A stretch of 20,125 bases of DNA from Actinomycetes bacterium. GTDB lineage: Bacteria > Actinomycetota > Actinomycetes > Propionibacteriales > Nocardioidaceae. The stretch covers positions 1 through 20,125 of the forward strand of contig JAEZEJ010000057.1 in NCBI GenBank assembly GCA_023417775.1. Direction: 5' to 3'. Under the pieces are notes generated by a model. The model saw nothing but the letters and a program-made list of their open reading frames with translations. It was not told where the DNA came from and made no database searches. The position numbers and the translations under genes were made by a program. Of the stretch, positions 13,633 to 20,125 are shown one piece after another (position 1 is the first letter of the stretch; every line of letters begins with the position of its first letter).

Positions 13633-15495
13633 TCAGGCGGGGAGCAACTCGCTGACCACATCGCGCAACAGCTCATAGCCCCGCTGGGTCAGGATCGACT
13701 CGGCGTGGAACTGGATGCCGCGATAGTGCGGTCCGGCGACGAGATGCACATCGCCGTGATCATCGGTCTCGACACTGACCCCCTCGGGCAGCCCCTGCTC
13801 GGGAGCCCGCGCGACGAAGGTGTTGTAGAAGCCCACCGTCTCGCTGCGCCCCAGCACGTCGAGCCGGCTCTGCGTGCCCTGGAAGACGATGTCCTTGAAG
13901 GTGAGATCCAGTCCGAGCTGGTGGCAGAGCGTCTGGTGGCCGAGACATACGCCGAGGAAGGGCTGTCCACGCTCCAGCAGCCGGTCGACGGCGCCGCGCA
14001 GCACCCGCATCTTCGGCTCATCGGCCCGCGGGTCGCCCGGCCCCGGGCCGACGACGACGAGATCGTAACCGTCGAGGTCGCCGTCGCCGTAGTCGTCGTG
14101 CCGGACGATATCCGTGCTCATGCCCAGGACACCGAAGACATGGGAGAGCATGTTGACGAAGTCGTCCTCGCCGTCGAGGATGACGACCCGCTTGCCGACC
14201 AGGTGCGGCTCCGGCTCGGTGCCGGACTGATCGCTGAGCCAGAACTGGCTGAGCCGCTGATTGCGTGAGCCGAGGGCGATGAGCACATCGTCCTCGCGGG
14301 TGAAGGCATCGAAGCCGTCGGCCGCGGGCGGGGCCGCGTCGACCAGTCCGAAGGCGCTGAGGATCCCGGCGGCCTTCGCCCAGGTCTCGGCGGTCTCATA
14401 GGCGGCATCCGAATCGCGGACGAGGGTCGCCCCCGCGCTCACCTTGAGCCGGCCGTCGAGGTCGACATCGGCCGTGCGGATGAGGATGGGCGCATCGGCC
14501 TTCGGCCGGCCCTCGGCGTCCCGACCCACCAGCGCGGCGATCGAGGCGTAGTAGCCGCGGCCCTCGGGCTCGTACTGCTCGATGAGCCGGCAGGCGTTCT
14601 CGACCGGGCTGCCGGTCACGGTGGCGGCGAACATCGAGTCGCGCAGCACATCGCGCACGTCGCGGTCGGTACGCCCGGCGAGCAGGTACTCGGTGTGCAC
14701 GAGGTGGCTCATCGGCTTCAGATAGGGACCGAGCACGAGTCCGCCCTCGTGGCAGATATCGCACATCATCTTGAGCTCCTCGTCCACCACCATGAAGAGC
14801 TCGTAGATCTCCTTCTCGTCGGAGAGGAAGCGCAGCAGCTCGCGCTTGCGGTCCGCATGGGTCTCGAGACCGCGCATGCGGAAGGTGCCCGATATCGGGT
14901 TCATGCGCACCTGGCCGGCGTCGAGGCTGACGTGGCGCTCGGGGCTCGCCCCGATCAGGTAGCGGTCGCCCGTGAAGATGAGGAAGGTCCAGAAGGCTCC
15001 GCGCTCGCGTTCGAGCAGGCGGCGGAGCACGGTCAGCGCGCGGTCATGCCCCCAGTCGGCGACCTGGGCACGGTAGTGACGGCCGATGACGAGATTGGCC
15101 CCCTCCCCCACGCCGATCTCGCCGTCGATGATCTGCCGGACCGTCTCGGCATAGTCATCGTCGCTGGTGTCGAAGCCGCCGCGATCGACGAACTCGATCG
15201 GCGCATCGGGCAGCTGGTCGAGCACCTCGGCCAGGGGCAGCTCGGCGAGCAGATCGGCACGGATGACCGACAGCGGCGTGCCGTCCTGGTGCGCCGCGAA
15301 TCCCCGCTCGCGGACCTGGGCGTAGGGGACGAGGACGAGGTGGTCCCATCGCTCCTCGGCACCCTCGACGACGGGAATGTCCGCCAGGCTCTCGATATCG
15401 GCGCGGGGCCCGCCGATGAGCGTGACGGTATCGGCCTCGCGCCCACGGATGAGGGCGAAGGCCGGCTGGGCGAGCAGATCGTCGAGCAGGGTCAT
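13633..15495 (-). CDS. trpEG: Fused anthranilate-synthase-type enzyme (TrpE-TrpG fusion, PhzE-like)
   Basis: 620 aa. The N-terminal half is a chorismate-binding domain (PISGTFRMRG at 200-209; E299 in TGSPVENACRL; ILIRTADV; KVSAGATLV). It is followed by a class I glutamine amidotransferase at about 430-620 with nucleophile C517 (FLGVCLGHQTL) and H597/E599 (IQFHAES). It makes anthranilate (or, if PhzE-like, 2-amino-2-deoxyisochorismate) from chorismate and glutamine. The length is closer to PhzE (about 630 aa) than to rhizobial TrpEG (about 730 aa), and motifs such as KEIYELFMVVDEELKMMC recall the PhzE branch. However, the leader peptide with tandem Trp codons upstream argues for tryptophan biosynthesis. 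ATG 15495 has TAGGA 5 nt upstream. No other trp or phenazine genes are next to it. Confidence 0.88.
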   Translation of the reverse strand: MTLLDDLLAQPAFALIRGREADTVTLIGGPRADIESLADIPVVEGAEERWDHLVLVPYAQVRERGFAAHQDGTPLSVIRADLLAELPLAEVLDQLPDAPIEFVDRGGFDTSDDDYAETVRQIIDGEIGVGEGANLVIGRHYRAQVADWGHDRALTVLRRLLERERGAFWTFLIFTGDRYLIGASPERHVSLDAGQVRMNPISGTFRMRGLETHADRKRELLRFLSDEKEIYELFMVVDEELKMMCDICHEGGLVLGPYLKPMSHLVHTEYLLAGRTDRDVRDVLRDSMFAATVTGSPVENACRLIEQYEPEGRGYYASIAALVGRDAEGRPKADAPILIRTADVDLDGRLKVSAGATLVRDSDAAYETAETWAKAAGILSAFGLVDAAPPAADGFDAFTREDDVLIALGSRNQRLSQFWLSDQSGTEPEPHLVGKRVVILDGEDDFVNMLSHVFGVLGMSTDIVRHDDYGDGDLDGYDLVVVGPGPGDPRADEPKMRVLRGAVDRLLERGQPFLGVCLGHQTLCHQLGLDLTFKDIVFQGTQSRLDVLGRSETVGFYNTFVARAPEQGLPEGVSVETDDHGDVHLVAGPHYRGIQFHAESILTQRGYELLRDVVSELLPA

Positions 15496-15500
15496 GGTCT

Positions 15501-15591
15501 TCCTACAGGTGGTGGCCGCGGACGACGAACGCCCAGTACCGGCCGACGGCGGACTGGGCGTTGGGACAACGGGACGACAGGCCACCTAGGA
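15501..15591 (-). promoter_or_regulatory. Trp attenuator: nested stems that may sequester the trpEG ribosome site
   Basis: In the leader RNA, AACGCCCAGT (15562-15553) and ACTGGGCGTT (15537-15528) form a perfect 10-bp hairpin with a 15-nt loop. Outside it, GGTGGCC (15586-15580) can pair with GGCCACC (15517-15511), and TCCTA at the leader stop (15591-15587) with TAGGA, the trpEG ribosome site (15505-15501), leaving a 5-nt bulge. A ribosome stalled at the Trp codons would disturb the outer stem and free the site. No T-run follows the hairpin, so control at translation is more likely than transcription termination. The mechanism is inferred. Confidence 0.65.
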
Positions 15592-15618
15592 GCGGCGCCA
15601 CCAGGTGCGAGTCGTCAT
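15586..15618 (-). CDS. trpL: Trp leader peptide MTTRTWWRRS
   Basis: A 10-codon ORF with tandem TGG codons at positions 6 and 7, ending in TAG. It lies 90 nt upstream of trpEG and directly ahead of complementary RNA arms. This is the classic arrangement of a ribosome-mediated tryptophan attenuator. No Shine-Dalgarno is visible, and a -10-like TACGCT ends 7 nt before the ATG, so the leader is probably translated from a leaderless mRNA. Confidence 0.82.
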   Translation of the reverse strand: MTTRTWWRRS

Positions 15619-15625
15619 GGACGGC

Positions 15626-15631
15626 AGCGTA
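15626..15631 (-). promoter_or_regulatory. Putative -10 of the trpL-trpEG promoter
   Basis: TACGCT (TAnnnT pattern) on the minus strand ends 7 nt before the trpL ATG, which would place the transcription start at or next to the start codon. No convincing -35 was found upstream. The rest of 15632-15720 shows nothing clear. Confidence 0.45.
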
Positions 15632-15720
15632 GCGCATCCGCGCCTCACCCCACGTCCCCGCCTCGGGCGGGTGAGGTCGGGCCCTGGAGACGGGGCGAGA
15701 ACGGATGCCACACTGAGCGG

Positions 15721-16911
15721 GTGGAGATCGACGAGGACGCGTTGCGCGATGACCTGGCCACCCTCGTGGGCTTCGGGGCGATCGGCGGCTCGGAGGCCGA
15801 GGTGGCCATCCAGCACTGGTGCGCCGAACGCCTCACATCCCTCGGCCTCGAGGTCGACCACTGGCATGCCGACCTCGAGGAGCTGCGCGCCGATCCCGAC
15901 TATCCCGGCGAGGAGGTCGAGCGCGAGGAGATGTGGGGCTGCGTCGCCGCCACCTCGTCCGATCGACCCTCCCTGATCCTGGCCGGTCACGTCGATGTCG
16001 TGCCGATCGGCGAGGTCGGCCTCTGGGAATCCGACCCGTTCACCCTCACCATCCGCGACGGCCGTTGGCGCGGCCGCGGCACCTGCGACATGCTCGGCGG
16101 GGTCGCGGCGATCTTCGCGGCCGCCCGGGCCGTCGATCATCGTTCCCTCGCCCGTCCCTTCGCGATCCACACCGTGGTCGCCGAGGAGGACGGCGGTCTC
16201 GGCACCTTCGACACCCTGCGCCGCGGCCACACCGGCGATGCCTGTCTCATCGCGGAGCCGACGGCCGGACGCGTGGTGGCCGCCAACGCCGGGTCGCTGA
16301 CCTTCCGGCTCGAGATCCGCGGTGCGGCCACGCACGGGTCGATGCGTCGCGACGGCGTCTCCGCGATCGGGCTCCTCCCCCGCGTGCTCGCGGCCATCGA
16401 CGAGCTGGAGGCGCGGCGCAATGCCGATGTCCCGACATTGTTCGGTCCGCTGCCGTTCCCGATCTCGGTGGGCATCCTCAGCGCGGGTGACTGGGCGAGC
16501 ACCGTCCCCGACCGGCTCGTCGCCGAGGGACGCTATGGGGTGCGTCCGGGTGAGAGCTTCGCCGACGCCGAGGCCGCCTTCGAGCGTCACATCGGCCTGC
16601 TGTGCGCGCAGGATCCCTGGCTGCGCGAGAACCCGATCGACGTGAGCTGGCCCGGAGGTCGCTTCGCGGCCGGCATGACCAATCCGGATCACCACTTCGT
16701 ACGGCAGGTGGGCGAGCTGACGGGAGCCGGCGCCGCCGGCGCCCCCTATGGATCGGATCTGCGGCTCTATGTGGGAGCAGATATCCCGACCGTGCAGTAC
16801 GGACCCGGGGCCATCGCCGACGCCCATGCCGTCGACGAGTCGGTGCCGATCGACGAGGTCGTGCACTGCGCCGAGACCTACCGCGATCTCATCCTCGCCC
16901 GCTGTTCCTAA
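15721..16911 (+). CDS. M20-family metallopeptidase / deacylase (ArgE/DapE-like)
   Basis: 396 aa cytoplasmic di-zinc hydrolase. Family motifs: H90 and D92 (GHVDVVP), D123 (RGTCDMLGG), E155-E156 (AEEDGG), E179 (AEP) and H369 (ADAHAVDE), with the lid/dimerisation region between (GAATHGSM). It would hydrolyse an N-acyl amino acid or a small peptide. ArgE- or DapE-type activity is possible, but no arginine or lysine genes are adjacent, so the substrate is open. GTG 15721 is chosen because the conserved fold starts at once (VEIDEDALRDDLATLVGF) and the frame upstream is trpEG antisense. No clear ribosome site is seen, so leaderless expression is possible. It diverges from the trp leader across a gap of about 100 bp. 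Confidence 0.85.
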   Translation: MEIDEDALRDDLATLVGFGAIGGSEAEVAIQHWCAERLTSLGLEVDHWHADLEELRADPDYPGEEVEREEMWGCVAATSSDRPSLILAGHVDVVPIGEVGLWESDPFTLTIRDGRWRGRGTCDMLGGVAAIFAAARAVDHRSLARPFAIHTVVAEEDGGLGTFDTLRRGHTGDACLIAEPTAGRVVAANAGSLTFRLEIRGAATHGSMRRDGVSAIGLLPRVLAAIDELEARRNADVPTLFGPLPFPISVGILSAGDWASTVPDRLVAEGRYGVRPGESFADAEAAFERHIGLLCAQDPWLRENPIDVSWPGGRFAAGMTNPDHHFVRQVGELTGAGAAGAPYGSDLRLYVGADIPTVQYGPGAIADAHAVDESVPIDEVVHCAETYRDLILARCS

Positions 16912-17005
16912 CCGAGCTCCCGGCCCCGGATGTGGCCGCTGATGGCCCTCGACACGCCGGCCCATAGGGCTACAACGGGCCAGATCGTGGCACGGACGGG
17001 TCGGG
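16912..17005. other. Convergent intergenic region with short inverted repeats
   Basis: Between the M20 gene and the metallophosphoesterase gene. CGGCC/GGCCG (16921-16938) and repeated GGCCC/GGGCC pieces (16959-16981) could form weak hairpins of about 5 bp, but without a T-run. A bidirectional terminator is possible, not shown. Confidence 0.25.
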
Positions 17006-18571
17006 TCAGGGGGTGGCGTCGTCGGTGTCGTCGCCGGGCAGGGGCGAGAGCTCGAGCTCGGTGTAGTCGCCGACGTCGATGATGCGGCCGGGCTGGAAGG
17101 TGACGATCTGCAGGCCGACCGGGCGTCCCTCGTCGAAGGTGACGAGGGTGACCTGGGCGTCCCGGCGCAGCTTGCTGCCCAGGGCGAAGGCGTAGACGGC
17201 GCCACCGGTCGAGGCCGTCGTGAGGGCGGTGGTGATGCCCTCCTCGCCGTCGGTGACGTCCGGCCCGACCTGACGATGGAGGTGCCCCGACAGCACCAGG
17301 TCGGCGCATCCGCGGTCGATCGTCTCGCGCCCGGAGGCCGAGCTGTGCACCATCATCACGCCGATGCGCTCTTCGGCATCGCAGGCGGTCTCGGCCAGCT
17401 CGGCGTTCTGGGCGCCGATCGCGTCGATATTGTCGTCCTCATTGCCGGTGTATCCGGCGGTGAGGCCCGAGCTGCGGGGGTCGCTGTCGCCGAGGATCGA
17501 GATGCCCTCGATCTCCTCGATGCCACCGTCGAGCACGGTGAATCCGGCGCGCTCCATCTCCTCGCGGATGAACGGGCCCTGATCGTGATTGCCGGCGACC
17601 GCGTAGACGGGGACATCGGAGAAGGCCGCCGCCAGCGACTGGATGCTGAAGTCCTCCCAGGAGGCGCCGTTCGAGGTGTCATCGCCGAGATCCATGACGA
17701 AGGAGATGTCGGCGCGATCTCCGACGGCCTTGGCGACCTGGTCCATGGTGATGTTGTTGTGCCGGTCCGTGACCACCAGGGCGGTGATCTCGTCGCCCTC
17801 GGGGGCCCGGATGCCCTCGACATCCTTCACATCGTCGGCGAGCTTGCCGTAGAAGTCGACGGACTCCGAGTAGGTGGCGATCGCACCGTCGAGCAGCGCC
17901 TTGCTGCCCGCGACGGCAGCGCCCTTGGACACCTCGACGTCCTGGAGGGCGCTGAGATCGGCGGGGATATTGCCCAATTCGGGGAACTCGGTGGTGATCG
18001 GCACCCAGGAGACCGTGCGGGTGTCATCGGAGCGATGCGGAAGCGCCACCCACAACGAGGCGATGAGCACGACGGCCAGCGTGCCGCCGATGAGGGCCGA
18101 GTGACGGCCGGGCGGCCACGCGCCCGCCAGCTGTGTGCGCCGCGTGGGACCGAGCAGACGCCAGACCACGACGATGACGACCACGGTCGCCAGCCCGGCG
18201 GCCACACCGCGGATCGCCGAGGCGAGGGCGACATCCTGCAGAACCCCGGTGACCTTGGCGATCTCGCCCTCGGGAGCTGCCGCGATCGCAGCGTCCTGCG
18301 CCAGGATCTGCTCGAAATTGGTGATCGGGCTGTCCCGCAGCACGATATCCGCGCCGATGCCGAGCGGAGCGTCGGTGCTGATGCGGAACTCGGGCAGCAG
18401 CGGACCGGCTTGCACGGTGGCATGACCGTCGAGGTTGCCGGTGACGGTCGCATTGTGCGCTCCGATCGTCACCGTGCGCTCGGTGTGCAGGAAGGAGGCC
18501 GTGGTGACCCACACCCCCACCACGAGTCCTGCGAGCACCAGACCGACGATCGCGAGCACGCGACGGGTCAT
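17006..18571 (-). CDS. Membrane-bound calcineurin-like metallophosphoesterase
   Basis: 521 aa. N-terminal membrane helix (VLAIVGLVLAGLVVGVWVTTASFL), an extracytoplasmic segment of about 95 residues, a second helix (VAAGLATVVVIVVVWRLL) and a third hydrophobic stretch (ALIGGTLAVVLIASLWVAL). The phosphoesterase domain starts at about residue 260, with D269 and H271 (TDRHNN), GDD (MDLGDDTSNG), N328-H329-D330 (AGNHDQG), a His in MMVHSSA, and H430/H432 (GHLHRQ). These are the five metal-site motifs of the family. The substrate is unknown. ATG 18571 has AGGAGG 4 nt upstream and overlaps the helicase stop by 1 nt (TGATG), so the two are translationally coupled. By helix count the catalytic domain is probably outside the membrane, though this depends on topology. 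Confidence 0.85.
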   Translation of the reverse strand: MTRRVLAIVGLVLAGLVVGVWVTTASFLHTERTVTIGAHNATVTGNLDGHATVQAGPLLPEFRISTDAPLGIGADIVLRDSPITNFEQILAQDAAIAAAPEGEIAKVTGVLQDVALASAIRGVAAGLATVVVIVVVWRLLGPTRRTQLAGAWPPGRHSALIGGTLAVVLIASLWVALPHRSDDTRTVSWVPITTEFPELGNIPADLSALQDVEVSKGAAVAGSKALLDGAIATYSESVDFYGKLADDVKDVEGIRAPEGDEITALVVTDRHNNITMDQVAKAVGDRADISFVMDLGDDTSNGASWEDFSIQSLAAAFSDVPVYAVAGNHDQGPFIREEMERAGFTVLDGGIEEIEGISILGDSDPRSSGLTAGYTGNEDDNIDAIGAQNAELAETACDAEERIGVMMVHSSASGRETIDRGCADLVLSGHLHRQVGPDVTDGEEGITTALTTASTGGAVYAFALGSKLRRDAQVTLVTFDEGRPVGLQIVTFQPGRIIDVGDYTELELSPLPGDDTDDATP

Positions 18572-20125
18572 CACACCTCCTGTAGCCATCGTTGGGTCTC
18601 GCCGACCGTGGCGAGCCTGGACGTCGCACGAGTGAGCACGACGTAGAGCGTCCGCCAGCCAGCAGCCGACTCCGCGACGATAGCGTCAGGTTCGGACACC
18701 AGCACGCCGTCGAACTCCAGACCCTTGGTGGCGAGCGCGTCCAGCACCCGCACCCGATCCGGCGAGACACCTCCCAGTACGCGCTGCCAGCGCTCCACAG
18801 CGCCCTGGGTCGTGACGACCGCGACCGTGCCCTCGGTCTGGTCGAGCAGCCAGTCGAGCAGCTCGCGCGCACGCTCCTCGACCTGCTCGGTCACCTCGTG
18901 ACGTGGCTCGACATCGGTGCGCCGGACCGCCTCGGCGAGGTCGGGATCGTCGATCGTCCGGCGAGCGACCCGGGCCGCGAGATCGTAGATCTCGGCGGAG
19001 TTGCGGTAGTTCTTCGACAACCGGAAGCGATGCTGGGGCTTGTTGCCGATCGCCGCGTCGCGAGCCGTCGTCGTCTCGTGGGGCCGCGGCCACGAGGACT
19101 GGGCCGCGTCGCCGACGATGGTCCAGCTCGCCAGCCGCGCGCGTCGCCCGAGCATCCGCCACTGCATCGGGGAGAGGTCCTGGGCCTCGTCGACGAGCAG
19201 GTGGGCATAGCTGTCGTCCTCGATGCTGGAGGTGGTGCGCAGCCGCTCCTCGGCCTCGTCGCGCTCGCGGCGCTCGAAGCTCATCAGCTGCTTGGGCAGT
19301 CCGGCGTCGAGGTCGATCTCCGGCGGGACCTCGCCGAGCAGATGCCGCAGCTCGTCGATCAGGGGGACGTCCTCGATGCGGGGCGCATCCGGGGTCCAGG
19401 TATCGCGGACGGCGGCGATCTCGTCCGCGGCGAGCAGGTCACCGCCGAGCTCGGCGATCCGGTCGGGCAGCGTCCGCCAGGCCTCGACGGGATCGACCTC
19501 GGGCCACCAGGTCTCGATGAAGTCCACGAAACGGTGATCGCCGAGCAGCTCCTCGATGAAGGCGTCCTCCCCCTTCTCGAGGGCGCGTTCGGCGGTGACC
19601 TGCGACCAGAGCGCGGCGAGCACCACGGCGGGCACCTGCCGGAACACCTGGTTGCGCGGGCCGCGCGACAGCAGCTGGCGGCTGAGCCGGCGCAGCTCGC
19701 GGGTGCTCAAGTGCAGGCGCTGGTCGCGATAGAAGCCGGTGAACTCGCGCGGAGCCGTGGGCATCGGCGCTCGCGCCAGGCGGCGCAGCAGCGTCGCCAT
19801 GTGCGCGGACCCCTTGGTCGCGGCGGCCTCGGGGAGGTCGTGCTCGGTGGCCCGGATGCCGTCGACCACATCGCCGATCGCGCGCAGCGTCACCGCGGTC
19901 TCGCCGAGACTGGGCAGCACACGATCGATATAGCTCATGAAGACCGACGAGGGTCCGACGACGAGGACCCCACCGGACTCGAAGCGGCGCCGATCCGTGT
20001 AGAGCAGGTAGGCGGCGCGGTGCAGCGCGACGACGGTCTTGCCGGTACCGGGACCGCCCTGCACCACCAGGACTCCGGGCAGCTCGGCGCGGATGATCCG
20101 ATCCTGTTCGGCCTGGATCGTGCCG
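18571..20125 (-). CDS. HelD-like superfamily 1 helicase/ATPase (5' end outside window)
   Basis: 517 visible codons; the start lies beyond the right edge. The first visible part is GTIQAEQDRIIRAELPGVLV (a Q-motif) followed by Walker A GGPGTGKT. Then come Walker B LLVDEAQDLSP (about 19170-19205), VGDAAQSSWP, FRLSKNYRNSAEI (motif IV/V region), LDALATKGLEFDGVLV and YVVLTRATSRL (motif VI). The long helical insert between motifs I and II and the YLLYTDRRRFESGGVLVVGPS segment are typical of HelD/HelR proteins, which recycle stalled RNA polymerase, rather than of UvrD or Rep. The subgroup is assigned from motif flavour, and the N-terminal secondary-channel arm cannot be checked here. Confidence 0.85.
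   Translation of the reverse strand, partial: GTIQAEQDRIIRAELPGVLVVQGGPGTGKTVVALHRAAYLLYTDRRRFESGGVLVVGPSSVFMSYIDRVLPSLGETAVTLRAIGDVVDGIRATEHDLPEAAATKGSAHMATLLRRLARAPMPTAPREFTGFYRDQRLHLSTRELRRLSRQLLSRGPRNQVFRQVPAVVLAALWSQVTAERALEKGEDAFIEELLGDHRFVDFIETWWPEVDPVEAWRTLPDRIAELGGDLLAADEIAAVRDTWTPDAPRIEDVPLIDELRHLLGEVPPEIDLDAGLPKQLMSFERRERDEAEERLRTTSSIEDDSYAHLLVDEAQDLSPMQWRMLGRRARLASWTIVGDAAQSSWPRPHETTTARDAAIGNKPQHRFRLSKNYRNSAEIYDLAARVARRTIDDPDLAEAVRRTDVEPRHEVTEQVEERARELLDWLLDQTEGTVAVVTTQGAVERWQRVLGGVSPDRVRVLDALATKGLEFDGVLVSEPDAIVAESAAGWRTLYVVLTRATSRLATVGETQRWLQEV

Noticed and set aside
15619..17205. Long minus-strand frame that ends in the Trp leader peptide
   Set aside because: Antisense to the well-supported M20 gene and without domain signals. 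Only the last 10 codons, as a separate leader peptide, are meaningful.

Overview
The window is uniformly high-GC, densely packed bacterial DNA. Many starts are GTG, most neighbouring genes overlap by 1-4 nt, and long shadow ORFs run opposite the real genes. An HtaA/HmuTUV haem-uptake locus, DtxR/IdeR-type iron boxes, a class F-like sortase and probable leaderless transcripts all point to an actinobacterium (Actinomycetota). A Propionibacteriaceae-like or related lineage is possible, but the sequence alone does not fix the genus.

Left half (1-8516, minus strand): one polycistronic haem-acquisition operon read right to left. It encodes a haem-binding lipoprotein (hmuT), a FecCD-type permease (hmuU), an ABC ATPase (hmuV), and then three secreted or membrane-anchored surface proteins. 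The first five genes overlap by 4 nt (ATGA or GTGA). The last gene follows a 53-nt gap containing a perfect 9-bp hairpin, and it runs off the left edge. Two surface proteins carry HtaA-type haem-binding domains. All three carry a recurring secreted beta-sandwich-like module with a Cys-x4-Cys pair that resembles the neocarzinostatin fold (four copies in total).

Divergent control region (8517-8658): three 19-bp matches to the DtxR/IdeR iron box (16, 15 and 15 of 19) lie between hmuT and a rightward gene. This suggests iron repression of hmuT and probably of the rightward gene too. hmuT appears to be translated from a leaderless or nearly leaderless mRNA.

Middle (8659-13606, plus strand): a large membrane-anchored subtilisin-family protease with a complete Asp/His/Ser triad, two carboxypeptidase-regulatory-like domains and a glutamine-amidotransferase-like domain. 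Near its C-terminus is an 'NRG...IGW' module also found in the HtaA protein of the opposing operon. A class F-like sortase overlaps it by 4 nt, and a metallo-beta-lactamase-fold hydrolase follows. The working hypothesis is a single iron-responsive system in which a surface protease releases haem from host or environmental proteins and HtaA/Cys-pair surface proteins pass it to HmuTUV.

Right part (13607-20125): a fused anthranilate-synthase-type gene (TrpE-TrpG organisation, PhzE-like length) on the minus strand. It is preceded by a 10-codon leader peptide with tandem Trp codons and RNA structure that may sequester the trpEG ribosome binding site. Divergent from it is an M20 metallopeptidase/deacylase. 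A two-gene minus-strand unit follows: a HelD-like superfamily 1 helicase, cut by the right edge, and a membrane-bound metallophosphoesterase coupled to it by a 1-nt stop/start overlap. No tRNA, rRNA, insertion sequence, CRISPR array or phage gene was seen.
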